Shown piece by piece: positions 17,845 through 26,122 of a stretch of 64,000 nt of DNA. A model generated the notes under the pieces. That model did not search any database, was not told where the DNA came from, and saw only the letters and a program-made list of their open reading frames with translations. This DNA comes from Azospirillum sp. TSH58 (lineage in GTDB: Bacteria > Pseudomonadota > Alphaproteobacteria > Azospirillales > Azospirillaceae), in NCBI RefSeq assembly GCF_003119115.1, contig NZ_CP022369.1:310001-374000 (forward strand), written 5' to 3'. Every line of letters begins with the position of its first letter. Position 1 is the stretch's first letter. The position numbers and the translations under genes are program-made.

Positions 17845-18828
17845 TCACAGGGACGCGGCGAGCGCCGGCAGCTCGGCGGCGAGCGCGCGCCACTCCGCCC
17901 GTTCCGGCTTGTCCTCGTCGCGCTGGCCGCACAGGATGGCGGCGTTGTCGCCCCGGTCGTCGTACAGCTCGACGGTGGTGATGCCGCCCTTGTCGGTCGG
18001 CTTGTGGACGATCCAGGCGCTGGACAGCCGCCCCTGGACGGCGCGCAGGGTGAAGCCGGGATCGTCGATGCGCAGCAGCCCGTCGGCCGCCGCCGGATGG
18101 TCCACCGTGCCGGTGTGGATCTGGATGCAGCCGGCGTTGCCGACGAAGATCATGATGTCCAGACGGCGGTCGCGCGCCGCCTCCAGCAGCGGCAGGGCGA
18201 CGGCGGCCGGCAGCTCCCGCGCGAAGCCCGGCCCGGCGAGGCGCAGCGCCTGCCGGCGCCCGACCCCGAAGGTCTTCAGCATGCCGAAGAACTCGTGCAC
18301 GTCGGTCATCGCGCTCCAGGCGGCGCGCAGCCCCTCCACGTCGATCTCGGCGTCGGGCCGCTCGGCGGCGGGGGCGGGCAGCGGCTCCAGGGCCGGCGCG
18401 TCCTGGTCGGCGGCGCGGTGCAGGATCAGGAAGGCGTCCCAGGCGGCGGCGTTCGTCTCGGCGGTGCGGTGGATGGCGTGGACGGCGCGGCCGTGCCGGT
18501 TGAAGACACGGATGGCCTCGGCCTCGCCTTCGCTTTCCGGCGTGTGGACGGTGATGGCCCAGTGGCGCGGGAAGACGCGCAGATCGACCTCGCGGTTCAG
18601 CACGATCAGGGCCGGGCCGTTGCCGTCGACGTTGCCGAAGCGCCCGGTCTTCCCGTGGGTGATGCTGCGGTTGCCGGTGACGACCCGGACCGTCCCCAGG
18701 ACGTCCAGCTTCCTCAGGGCGTCGGTCCAGTCCACCTCGAGCCGCGTCGGACGGGCGGCGGCGCTGTTCTCCCAGCCGGGGAGGGTGGACAGGATCGGAT
18801 CGACGATTGGCAGGCGGGTGTCGGGCAT
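17845..18828 (-). CDS. hmuS: Haemin-degrading factor HmuS/HemS
   Basis: Cytoplasmic haem-binding/degrading protein of 327 residues made of two similar halves, as in HemS/ChuS. The N-terminal half holds TRLEVDWTDALRKLDVLGTV and VRVVTGNRSITHGKTGRFGNV. The second half has the equivalent VDHPAAADGLLRIDDPGFTL and LSSAWIVHKPTDKGGITTVELYD. HVHTPES-like EVDLRVFPRHWAITVHTPES includes histidines that could serve as haem ligand. The ATG at 18828 was chosen over an upstream frame extension because it matches the family start. It is first in the hmuSTUV operon and lies behind a good Fur-box match at 18896-18914. Confidence 0.9.
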   Translation of the reverse strand: MPDTRLPIVDPILSTLPGWENSAAARPTRLEVDWTDALRKLDVLGTVRVVTGNRSITHGKTGRFGNVDGNGPALIVLNREVDLRVFPRHWAITVHTPESEGEAEAIRVFNRHGRAVHAIHRTAETNAAAWDAFLILHRAADQDAPALEPLPAPAAERPDAEIDVEGLRAAWSAMTDVHEFFGMLKTFGVGRRQALRLAGPGFARELPAAVALPLLEAARDRRLDIMIFVGNAGCIQIHTGTVDHPAAADGLLRIDDPGFTLRAVQGRLSSAWIVHKPTDKGGITTVELYDDRGDNAAILCGQRDEDKPERAEWRALAAELPALAASL

Positions 18829-18895
18829 TGGGGGCTTCCCTTGACAAGATGCGGTGTGGTCGGCCCGTCCGGACAGGGCCAAATCTCCCGCAAAT

Positions 18896-18914
18896 GATCA
18901 TGAGAAGCATTATC
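18896..18914. promoter_or_regulatory. Fur box upstream of hmuSTUV
   Basis: GATCATGAGAAGCATTATC matches the classical 19-bp Fur consensus GATAATGATAATCATTATC at 16 positions. It is 68 bases upstream of the hmuS ATG, where a repressor would block the haem operon when iron is plentiful. Confidence 0.65.
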
Positions 18915-18987
18915 AGTTACAAGGTGCCGATCATTAACCGGCATTAATCGCCGCGCGGGCCAGGGCAATCGCATTTGACCTTTATAG

Positions 18988-19010
18988 CCCTCTCCCCAGA
19001 GGGGAGAGGG
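18988..19010. terminator. Perfect 10-bp hairpin downstream of the nitrilase gene
   Basis: CCCTCTCCCC-AGA-GGGGAGAGGG lies between the nitrilase stop and the hmuS promoter. It is positioned to end nitrilase-operon transcripts before they enter hmuS. It lacks a clear T tract and could instead be one copy of a dispersed palindromic element. Confidence 0.5.
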
Positions 19011-19036
19011 AATTTTAAACGCGATCACCCTGCCCG

Positions 19037-20008
19037 TCAGGCCGCTTCTTCGACCGTCTCGTTGCGCTCCGGAAGGGCGGCCTCGCGCACCGTGGCGACC
19101 GGCGCGCGCGGGGTCTCGTCGACGCGCATGCTGAACAGGTCCGGCCGCGCGTAATGGCCCACCGGATCGAAGTCGAGCTTGGCGCCGATCAGATCCTCGA
19201 CGTCCACCTCGGCGGTCAGGATGCCCTCCGCGTCGACCAGCGGGCCGGCCAGGATCTCGCCGAGCGGCCCGACGATGACCGAGCGGCCGTGCATCATCCA
19301 CTCGTCCGGCCCGGCGTCGATGCGGCTGGCGTAGTCCTCCGGGAAGTCGGAGCGGCGCATCACCTGACAGGCGCCGATCACGAAGCAGCGGCCCTCCATG
19401 GCGACGTGGCGCATGGTGGCGATCCAGCTCTCGCGGTCGTCCGCCGTCGGCGCCGCCCAAAGCTGGACACCCTTGGCGTAGTAGGCCGCGCGCATCAGCG
19501 GCATGTAATGCTCCCAGCAGATGGCGCCGCCGACACGGCCGAACGGCGTGTCCATGACGGTGAGGGTCGAGCCGTCGCCGAACCCCCAGACCAGCCGCTC
19601 CGACCCGGTCGGCATCACCTTGCGGTGCTTGCCCATCCGGCCGTCCGGCGACAGGTAGAGCACCGTGCAGTAGAGCGTGCCGCCGTCGCGCTCGATGACG
19701 CCGACGACCGCGTGGATGCCGTGCCGCGCGCAGGCCGCCGACAGCGTCTCGGTCTCCGGTCCCGGCACCGTGATCGCGCCGCGGACGTAGCGGGCGAAGT
19801 CGGCGCGCCCCTCCGCCGTGCGCCGGCCGATCGAGCAGCCGAAGTCGAGCCCCTTCGGGTAGCCGCCGATGAAGGCTTCCGGGAAGACGGCGAGCGACGC
19901 GCCGGTGGCCGCCGCCTCGGCGATCAGGTCGACCGTGCGCGCGGTCGCCGCGGCGGCGTCGAACGGCACCGTCGCCGCCTGCACCGCGGCCACTTTAACC
20001 TTGGTCAT
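19037..20008 (-). CDS. Nitrilase (carbon-nitrogen hydrolase)
   Basis: Enzyme of 323 residues from the nitrilase superfamily branch 1, which hydrolyses nitriles to carboxylate and ammonia. The catalytic triad is visible: E44 (VFPEAFIGGYPKG), K130 (KHRKVMPT) and C164 (GAICWEHYMPLMR). The CWEHYMPL stretch and the overall length are typical of true aliphatic or arylacetonitrilases rather than amidases or N-carbamoylases. It is the last gene of permease-ATPase-binding protein-flavin reductase-nitrilase; its ATG overlaps the flavin reductase stop. The likely role is using an imported nitrile as nitrogen source. Plant-derived nitriles such as indole-3-acetonitrile are a possible substrate for a plant-associated bacterium, but this is inference only. 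Confidence 0.93.
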   Translation of the reverse strand: MTKVKVAAVQAATVPFDAAAATARTVDLIAEAAATGASLAVFPEAFIGGYPKGLDFGCSIGRRTAEGRADFARYVRGAITVPGPETETLSAACARHGIHAVVGVIERDGGTLYCTVLYLSPDGRMGKHRKVMPTGSERLVWGFGDGSTLTVMDTPFGRVGGAICWEHYMPLMRAAYYAKGVQLWAAPTADDRESWIATMRHVAMEGRCFVIGACQVMRRSDFPEDYASRIDAGPDEWMMHGRSVIVGPLGEILAGPLVDAEGILTAEVDVEDLIGAKLDFDPVGHYARPDLFSMRVDETPRAPVATVREAALPERNETVEEAA

Positions 20009-20754
20009 GCTTGTCGTTCCTTGCAGTGTGGTTCGTTGGATCGGGGCGCGGTGTCGGCCCAGACCGGCCTCGCCAGATCGAAGACGTCGCGGGTGCGCAG
20101 ATAGGCCGAGGGGCCGTGCATGCGGGCGACGAGGTCGAGCGCCTCATGGTCGATGCGGGGGCGTTCGGGGTTGCCGGTCAGGACGCGCGTCGCGACATGG
20201 GCGTGCAGCACCTCGCCTACGAACAGCCACTGTCCGGGACCGCTTTCGAACTCGTGGATCAGACGGCATTCGAAGGCGACCGGCGAGGCAGCGATGCGCG
20301 GCGGCCGGACCGCGACGCTCGGCAGGGTGGCGAGCCCGGCGAACCGGGTTTCGTCCACCTCGGGCGGCGCCTCGACGCAGGTGAGGTTCATCGCCTCCGC
20401 GAGCGCGAAGGGGACGAGGTTGATCACGAACTCCCGCGTCGCCCGGATGTTGACCGCCGTGTCCTTCGGCCGGTCGGGGCGCGCGAGCACGCCGAGACAG
20501 ACCACCGGCCGGTCGGAGCCGAAGACGTTGAAGAAGGAGTAGGGGGCCGCGTTCACCCGGCCCTCCGCCGAGCGGGTGACCGCCCAGGCGATCGGCCGCG
20601 GCAGGACCGCGGCGGTCAGAAGGCGGTAACGGTCGGGCGCCGGAAGCGTGGCGAAGTCGAAATGGCGCATGGCGGAGGCAGGGATGGCGGCGTCGTCGGT
20701 GCCCGGCCGGGCCGCGTCGTCAAGTTGTGCCGCGTCGTCAAGTTGTAGAGTCAT
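20005..20754 (-). CDS. Flavin reductase-like FMN-binding split-barrel protein
   Basis: Protein of 249 residues of the flavin reductase-like (DIM6/NTAB) family. The FMN-binding stretch is LPRPIAWAVTRSAEGRVNAAPYSFFNVFGSD (about residues 57-87), followed by KDTAVNIRATREFVINLV and ECRLIHEF. The frame opens upstream, but the ATG at 20754 has AGGAGA at good spacing. The first 12 residues contain a doubled QLDDAA unit encoded by an 18-bp tandem repeat. The family either supplies reduced flavin to a partner monooxygenase or acts alone. No monooxygenase lies in the operon, so its link to the nitrilase is unclear. It overlaps the nitrilase start by four bases. Confidence 0.88.
   Translation of the reverse strand: MTLQLDDAAQLDDAARPGTDDAAIPASAMRHFDFATLPAPDRYRLLTAAVLPRPIAWAVTRSAEGRVNAAPYSFFNVFGSDRPVVCLGVLARPDRPKDTAVNIRATREFVINLVPFALAEAMNLTCVEAPPEVDETRFAGLATLPSVAVRPPRIAASPVAFECRLIHEFESGPGQWLFVGEVLHAHVATRVLTGNPERPRIDHEALDLVARMHGPSAYLRTRDVFDLARPVWADTAPRSNEPHCKERQA
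20711..20746. repeat. 18-bp tandem repeat, two copies
   Basis: Two exact copies of an 18-base unit beginning GCCGCGTCGTCAAGTTGT, in frame, near the 5' end of the flavin reductase gene (QLDDAA twice). Confidence 0.95.
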
Positions 20755-20825
20755 GAAGTCTCCTTCGGCGCGGCCCGGCACGGCCGCCGCCCCGTCCTGC
20801 GCGATGCGTCGGGATTGCCGGCCGC

Positions 20826-21884
20826 TCAGCCGGCGATCTTGACCGTCGTCGGATCGAAAGCCTGAGCGGCGAAGGCGGCGTCCACCTTGCCGGCGATGGT
20901 CGTGTCGACGAACTTCGAGACGTCCGGCAGGCGCGGCAGCAGCTTCGCCTCGACGCCCCATTCGGCGAGTTGGTTCAGCTTCCGGATCTGCTCGTCCGAG
21001 AGCGCCGCCCTGATGTCGGTGGGCGCCTTGGCGTTCCAGGCGGGGTCGTAGCCCGATGCCTTTTCGAGCACGGCCTCGGGGATGTTCTTCGCCGGCTCCA
21101 GCGACCGGAACCAGCCGTTGACGAGGTCGTGGTTCTGGCTGGCGAAGTACAGCGCCTGGGAGTTGGCGAGCAGGAAGCGCTCCGCCACCTCGGGCCGGTC
21201 CTTGAAGAAGCGGTTGTTCGCGGTCAGCACGATGACCGGGGTCAGGTTCTCCGAGACGACCTGGGCGAAGCCGGCGTTCTCGAAGAAGCTCACGAACGGG
21301 TCGTAGGTGAAGAAGGCGTCGATGCGCTGCGCGCCCACCGCGTCGGCCAGCTCTGCCGGCCCGACATTGACGAAGGTCATGTCGCGTCCGGGGGTGAGGC
21401 CGGCCTTGATCATCGCCTCCTGGGCGTTCTGGAAGGCGGTGATGCCGAAGGTGCCGTAGACCTGCTTGCCCTTCAGCCCGGCGACGTCGGTGATCCCCGA
21501 CTTCTTGGTCACCAGCACCGCCGAGCGGAAGCGCGCCTGCGAGGCGATGGTGGTGACCGGCGCCCCGACGGCCATGGTGGTGACGGCGGCGAAGTCGGAC
21601 AGCGTGCCGACGTCGGCCGCGTTCGACACGATCGCCTCGTTCACCGCCGGCGAGGCGTTGAGCTGGATCATGTTCATCCGCAGGCCGTTGCGGGCCGCGA
21701 TGTCCGTGCGCATCAGCACATGGGCGATCTGTGCCGACACGGTGGTGGTGTTGAACCAGCCCATCTTGACGACGTCCGCGCCCTGCGCGCGGAGGATCGC
21801 CGGCTTGGCGAGGGTAGCGGCGGCGACGACGCCGGCGGCGAGCTGGCCGAAGCGACGGCGAGAGAGTGTCGAGGTCACGTTCAT
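20826..21884 (-). CDS. ABC importer substrate-binding protein (nitrate/sulfonate/taurine type)
   Basis: Binding protein of 352 residues with a twin-arginine-like N-terminus (SRRRFGQLAAG, then AILRAQG), so it may be exported folded by Tat. The NMT1/SsuA-like fold is seen in VKMGWFNTTTVSAQIAHVL and GLKGKQVYGTFGITAFQNAQ. The ATG at 21884 overlaps the ATPase stop and follows AGGGGA. SsuA/TauA relatives bind small anions and organic N or S compounds. With a nitrilase downstream, a nitrile or related organic nitrogen compound is a reasonable but unproven ligand. Confidence 0.88.
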   Translation of the reverse strand: MNVTSTLSRRRFGQLAAGVVAAATLAKPAILRAQGADVVKMGWFNTTTVSAQIAHVLMRTDIAARNGLRMNMIQLNASPAVNEAIVSNAADVGTLSDFAAVTTMAVGAPVTTIASQARFRSAVLVTKKSGITDVAGLKGKQVYGTFGITAFQNAQEAMIKAGLTPGRDMTFVNVGPAELADAVGAQRIDAFFTYDPFVSFFENAGFAQVVSENLTPVIVLTANNRFFKDRPEVAERFLLANSQALYFASQNHDLVNGWFRSLEPAKNIPEAVLEKASGYDPAWNAKAPTDIRAALSDEQIRKLNQLAEWGVEAKLLPRLPDVSKFVDTTIAGKVDAAFAAQAFDPTTVKIAG

Positions 21885-22723
21885 TCCCCTTTTTGCCATT
21901 CGGGTTTCAGGGTCTCCCACAGGTCGTTGACCGTGGAGACGAACCAGGGATCGGAGCGCATCTCGGCCGTGCGGGGCCGCGGCAGCGGCACGGCGACCTC
22001 CTCGCGCACCCGGCCGGGGCGCGGGCTCATCACCACCACGCGGTCGGCCAGGAACACCGCCTCGTCGATGCCGTGGGTGACGAAGATCACCGTCTTGCCG
22101 GCCTCGGACGAAATGCGGGCGATCTCCTCCTGCAGCAGCACGCGGGTCTGCGCGTCCAGCGCGCCGAACGGCTCGTCCATCAGCAGGATGTCGGGGTCGG
22201 GGGCGAGCGCGCGGGCGATGGCCGCCCGCTGCTTCATGCCGCCGGAGATCTGGTGCGGATACTTCTCCTCGAAGCCGGTCAGCCGGACCATGTCGATCAG
22301 CGAGCGGGCGATCTCCGCGCGCTGCTTCTTCGCCATGCCCTTGGCCTTCAGCCCGAACTCCACGTTCTCCTGCACGGTCATCCAGCCGAACAGCGCGTAG
22401 TCCTGGAAAACCACCGTGCGCGACGGGTCCGGCCGGACGATGGGGCGGCCGTTCTGCAGGAGCGTCCCGCTCGACGCCGACTGGAAGCCGGCGACGATGC
22501 CGAGCAGGGTCGACTTCCCGCAGCCCGAGGGGCCGAGCAGCGAGATGAACTCGCCGCGGCGGATGCGCAGATCGACCCCGTCGAGCGCGACCACCATGTT
22601 GTCGGACGAGGTTCCGCCATAGACCTTGCCCAGATTCCGGATGTCGATCTGGATGTCGGCCGGCTGGGCCTGCGGCGCGCCGGAGGGCGGGTGGGGGGTC
22701 TTGAGTGCGGTGTTGGCGGCCAT
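21881..22723 (-). CDS. ABC importer ATPase (SsuB/TauB type)
   Basis: ATPase of 280 residues with Walker A GPSGCGKST, Q-loop VFQDYALFGWMTV, signature ISGGMKQRAAIARAL, Walker B ILLMDEPFGALDAQTR and switch His VIFVTHGIDEAVFLADRV. These are standard for nitrate/sulfonate/taurine importers. About 23 Pro/Ala-rich residues precede the domain. It starts 16 bases after the permease gene and overlaps the binding-protein start. Confidence 0.93.
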   Translation of the reverse strand: MAANTALKTPHPPSGAPQAQPADIQIDIRNLGKVYGGTSSDNMVVALDGVDLRIRRGEFISLLGPSGCGKSTLLGIVAGFQSASSGTLLQNGRPIVRPDPSRTVVFQDYALFGWMTVQENVEFGLKAKGMAKKQRAEIARSLIDMVRLTGFEEKYPHQISGGMKQRAAIARALAPDPDILLMDEPFGALDAQTRVLLQEEIARISSEAGKTVIFVTHGIDEAVFLADRVVVMSPRPGRVREEVAVPLPRPRTAEMRSDPWFVSTVNDLWETLKPEWQKGE

Positions 22724-22739
22724 GTTCTTCGCCTCCTGC

Positions 22740-23579
22740 TCAGTTGCGCTCGGAAGGCGCCCAGGCGTTCACCCGACGCTCGATCCGTTCGAGGACGGCG
22801 GACATGGCGAAGCCGACGAGACCGATGGCCACCATGCCCGCGACGACGTTGTTGATCTGGAAAAGCATGCGCGACTGCTGGATCAGGTAGCCGAGGCCGG
22901 TCTGCGCGGCGATCAGCTCGGCGGTCACCACGCACATCCAGCCCACGCCCAGCGCGATCCGCAGGCCCGGCAGGATGATCGGCAGGGAGGCGGGGATCAG
23001 CACGTCGGTGAACAGCTGCCAGGGCGTCGCGCCGAGGCAGAGCGCCGCGTTCATCTGGTTCCGGTCGAGGCCCCGCACCGCCGTGTAGGTGGCGACGAAG
23101 GCCGGGAAGACGGCACCCAGGAAGACCAGGAAGTAGGACGCGGCGTCGCCGAGCCCGAACCACAGGATGGTGATCGGGATCCAGGCGAGCGGGGGGATGG
23201 GGCGAAGCGCCTCGACCACCGGCCGCACGAAATCCGCGACGCCGCGCCACCAGCCGCACATCAGCCCCAGCGCCATGCCGACCACGCAGGCCAGCGCGAA
23301 GCCGACGGCCACCCGCTGCAGGCTGGCGCCGAGATGGACCCACAGCGAGCCGTCGAGCGCCATCTGCCAGAGCGCCCCCGCCACCGCGACCGGCGAGGGC
23401 AGAAGGAAGGCGTCGATGATGCCGAGCGAGGTCAGAGCCTGCCAGACGGCGAAGAAGGCCGTGAGGCCCATCGCCGCGCGGAAGGACCGGTCCGTGAGAA
23501 TGCGCGGGGTCACGGCGCGGCGCGGCGCCCTCTGCATGAAAGGCGGTGCCGCCGCATGGGCTTTCGTGTTCGCTTCCAT
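22740..23579 (-). CDS. ABC importer permease (SsuC/TauC type)
   Basis: Permease of 279 residues with about six helices and the BPD_transp_1 EAA loop (LCLGATPWQLFTDVLIPASLP). The region around LRPIPPLAWIPITILWFGLG is typical of SsuC/TauC. The ATG at 23579 follows GGGAAGG; a GTG six codons upstream is a weaker choice. It is first in the five-gene nitrilase operon and divergent from the TrmB-like regulator. Confidence 0.92.
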   Translation of the reverse strand: MEANTKAHAAAPPFMQRAPRRAVTPRILTDRSFRAAMGLTAFFAVWQALTSLGIIDAFLLPSPVAVAGALWQMALDGSLWVHLGASLQRVAVGFALACVVGMALGLMCGWWRGVADFVRPVVEALRPIPPLAWIPITILWFGLGDAASYFLVFLGAVFPAFVATYTAVRGLDRNQMNAALCLGATPWQLFTDVLIPASLPIILPGLRIALGVGWMCVVTAELIAAQTGLGYLIQQSRMLFQINNVVAGMVAIGLVGFAMSAVLERIERRVNAWAPSERN

Positions 23580-23874
23580 CACCTTCCCTCGTTCCACCGT
23601 TCGGCGCCGCCTCGTGGGACGTCAGCGTCCTTGGACGACGACAAAACGATGACAGTGTCGGAAAAATCCGTCAATTCGAAAAATACAAATGAATGCCGTT
23701 CCTCAGGCCTAAACTTGCCGTTTTAACGGGCATTTGGCCGGAGAAAAGCCCATTTTATCGTCTCTGCGCCAAATGGGTGCCGCTGGATGTCGGGATTTTA
23801 TCGGCAAAAACCGACGATGGACGGGTGGCGCGAAATCGGGCATGTTGCGACGCGATTCAAAAGGGAGCACGTGG
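23580..23874. promoter_or_regulatory. Divergent promoter region, nitrilase operon / TrmB-like gene
   Basis: About 295 bases between divergent starts, noticeably richer in A and T than its surroundings, especially 23635-23760. It contains a small inverted repeat CCGTT-TT-AACGG at 23718-23729 that could be a regulator site. I cannot place -35/-10 elements with confidence. Confidence 0.5.
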
Positions 23875-24624
23875 GTGAATCTTGAGGAGAAGCTGTCCCG
23901 GATCGGCATATCGGGGACGCTCTACAAGCTCTATCTGACGACGATCCGCCTCGGCGGCGGCTCCGTCACGGAGGTGGCCGCGGGGGCCGGCATGGCCCGC
24001 ACCACGGCGCACGACGCTCTCGCCAAGCTGGAGGCGGAGGGGCTTGTTCGTTTCGTCGATCACGGCAAGCGCCGCTTCGTGGTCGCCCAGGACCCGGGCA
24101 TCCTGCTGGAGCGCAGCGAGGCGCGGCGGCAGATGCTCGAAGACGTCATGCCGGTGCTGCGGTCGATGTACCATCACGAGAACGGCCAGCCGAACGTCCG
24201 CTTCCACCCCGGTCCCGAAGGCATCCGCACCGTCCTGTGGGAGACGCTGAGCGGCGACGAGAAGGAGCTGCGCGCCACCCTGTCCATGCGGGAACTGATG
24301 GTCGAGCCGGGGCTGGAGGAGATGGAGCGCTACCTCAAGGAGCGGGCGCGGCGCGGCATCTGGCTGCGGGTGATCCGCTCGGAGGAGCGCGACATCGCGC
24401 CGATCTGGCCGTCGAGCCAGGAGGAGCGACGCGAACTGCGCTACGCGCCCGCCACCTACAACCTCGCGATGACCTGCTTCATCCACGGCAGCAAGGTTTC
24501 GGTCATCTCGTCGGCGCGCGAGAGCTACGGGCTGATCCTCGACAGCGCCGATTTCGCGGCCTTCCAGGCGTCCATGTTCGACGCGATGTGGAGCCTGAGC
24601 ACGCCGGCGCCGACCATCCCCTGA
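23875..24624 (+). CDS. TrmB-like helix-turn-helix regulator
   Basis: Regulator of about 249 residues. The N-terminal winged helix runs over about residues 1-75 (LEEKLSRIGISGTLYKLYLTTIRLGGG, with recognition region GMARTTAHDALAKLEAEGLV). A linker helix and an effector-like C-terminal part follow (ELRATLSMRELMVEPGLEEM, later KVSVISSARESYGLILDS), the layout of the TrmB sugar-sensing family. The frame is open upstream with an ATG at 23842. The GTG at 23875 is preceded by AAGGGAG at good spacing and begins at the domain. It is divergent from the nitrilase operon and is the natural candidate to control it. Confidence 0.8.
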   Translation: MNLEEKLSRIGISGTLYKLYLTTIRLGGGSVTEVAAGAGMARTTAHDALAKLEAEGLVRFVDHGKRRFVVAQDPGILLERSEARRQMLEDVMPVLRSMYHHENGQPNVRFHPGPEGIRTVLWETLSGDEKELRATLSMRELMVEPGLEEMERYLKERARRGIWLRVIRSEERDIAPIWPSSQEERRELRYAPATYNLAMTCFIHGSKVSVISSARESYGLILDSADFAAFQASMFDAMWSLSTPAPTIP

Positions 24625-24637
24625 CCTGTCTCCCGGC

Positions 24638-25528
24638 CTAATTGAGGAAGCGGTTCTCGCGCAGGCGGGCCACGGCGAGGTCCACGAAGGCCCTCACCTT
24701 GGCCGGCGCGTGGCGTCCCTCGGGGTGGAGGACGTGGATGGGCAGGGGCGGTTCCTCATGGTCGGCGAGCACGATCCGAAGATCCCCGGCGAGCAGGGCC
24801 GGGCCGATCTGGTAATGGAGCACCCGGGTGAGGCCCCAGCCCGCCCTGGCGGTCGCGATCACCGCCTCGTTGGTGTTGCATTGCAGGACCGGGTCGATGG
24901 TCACCCGCTGGTCGCGGGCGAACCGCCACTCCGGCGAGGCCCAGGCGCCGGTCGACACGGCGATGCGGTGGTGTCGGAGGTCGGCCGGCGTCTGCGGGAC
25001 GCCGTGGCGCTCGAAATAGGCCGGGGCGCCGCAGACCACGCGCCGGACCGTGCCGACCCGGATGGCCGTGAACCCGGAATCCGGAAGGTGCCCGATGCGC
25101 ACCGCGACGTCGATGCCCTCCTCAACGATGTTCACCGGGCGGTCGACGAAGAAGGTCTGCGCGCGCATGCCGGGATAGCGGTCCAGATACTCGGTCACGA
25201 TCGGCAGCACATGCATCGGCCCGAACAGCGCGGAGGCGGTGACCGCGAGCGTCCCGGTGGGGGTGGCGTAGACGCCGCCCGCCGCGGCCTCCGCCTCGGT
25301 GATGTCCGACAGGATGCGGCGGCAGTCCTCGAGGTACCGCGCCCCGGCTTCGGTCACCTTGACCGAGCGCGTGGTGCGGACGAACAGGCGGGCGCCGATG
25401 AGATCCTCGAGGGCCGCCACGGCGCGCGTTGCCGCGGGCGCGCTCAGATGCAGATGGCGGGCGGTTTCGGCGAAGCTTTCCGTTTCCGCGACCTTCACGA
25501 AGATCCGCATCGCCTGCAGCCGGTCCAT
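24638..25528 (-). CDS. LysR-family transcriptional regulator
   Basis: Regulator of 296 residues. The N-terminal HTH (MDRLQAMRIFVKVAETESFAETARHLHLSAP, about residues 1-60) is typical of the large LysR group that begins MDRLxAMxxFVxVxExxSF. The effector domain starts near 90. The ATG at 25528 has GGAGGG upstream. It follows the NTF2-like gene by 81 bases on the same strand, so it may be co-transcribed with GST, the reductase fusion and the NTF2-like gene, or act on the next locus. The recognition helix contains PAATRAVAAL, a conserved position for DNA contacts. Confidence 0.92.
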   Translation of the reverse strand: MDRLQAMRIFVKVAETESFAETARHLHLSAPAATRAVAALEDLIGARLFVRTTRSVKVTEAGARYLEDCRRILSDITEAEAAAGGVYATPTGTLAVTASALFGPMHVLPIVTEYLDRYPGMRAQTFFVDRPVNIVEEGIDVAVRIGHLPDSGFTAIRVGTVRRVVCGAPAYFERHGVPQTPADLRHHRIAVSTGAWASPEWRFARDQRVTIDPVLQCNTNEAVIATARAGWGLTRVLHYQIGPALLAGDLRIVLADHEEPPLPIHVLHPEGRHAPAKVRAFVDLAVARLRENRFLN

Positions 25529-25609
25529 GCGCCCTCCGTTTCGCCACGTCCCCGTCACAGTCTGTGGCCGAACCCGCCCCGGATAGCAACCTCCGCCTGC
25601 GCCGCCGGG

Positions 25610-26074
25610 TTAGAAGCCGAAATGGCTGAGGCCCGGATGGTCGTCCGGACGACGGCCCAGCGGCCAACGGAACTTGCGGTCGGCTTCGGCGATCGGGTGT
25701 TCGTTGATGCTGGCGTGGCGGACGCGCATCAGCCCATCCTCGGCGAATTCCCAATTCTCGTTGCCGTAGGCGCGGAACCACTGGCCGCTGTCGTCGTGGT
25801 ACTCGTAGGCGTAGCGCACGGCGATGCGGTTGCCGCCGAACGCCCACAGCTCCTTGATCAGCCGGTAGTCCAGCTCGCGGTTCCATTTGCGGGTCAGGAA
25901 GGCTTCGACCTCGGCACGGCCGTTGGCGAACTCGGCGCGGTTCCGCCAGCGCGTATCCGTGGTGTAGGCCAGCGCGACCTTGGCGGGGTCGCGGCTGTTC
26001 CAGCCGTCTTCCGCCAAGCGGACCTTTTCGATGGCGGATTCTTCATTGAAGGGGGGCAGAGGGGGACGGGACAT
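25610..26074 (-). CDS. NTF2-like (SnoaL/DUF1348-type) small protein
   Basis: Protein of 154 residues, best matched to the DUF1348/nuclear transport factor 2-like family. Recognisable parts are LAEDGWNSRDPAKVALAYT, WRNRAEFANGR, LIKELWAFGGNRIAVRYAYE and NENWEFAEDGLMRVRHASIN. The cone-shaped fold is used by many small isomerases, cyclases and hydratases, but also by proteins with no known activity. It lies 48 bases downstream of the reductase fusion. No function can be assigned; a stress or detoxification role is an inference from the neighbours. Confidence 0.88.
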   Translation of the reverse strand: MSRPPLPPFNEESAIEKVRLAEDGWNSRDPAKVALAYTTDTRWRNRAEFANGRAEVEAFLTRKWNRELDYRLIKELWAFGGNRIAVRYAYEYHDDSGQWFRAYGNENWEFAEDGLMRVRHASINEHPIAEADRKFRWPLGRRPDDHPGLSHFGF

Positions 26075-26122
26075 GGCGAACTCCTGTCGTTTCTTGGGGG
26101 AGGGGAGGGGTGAAGGGGCAGG

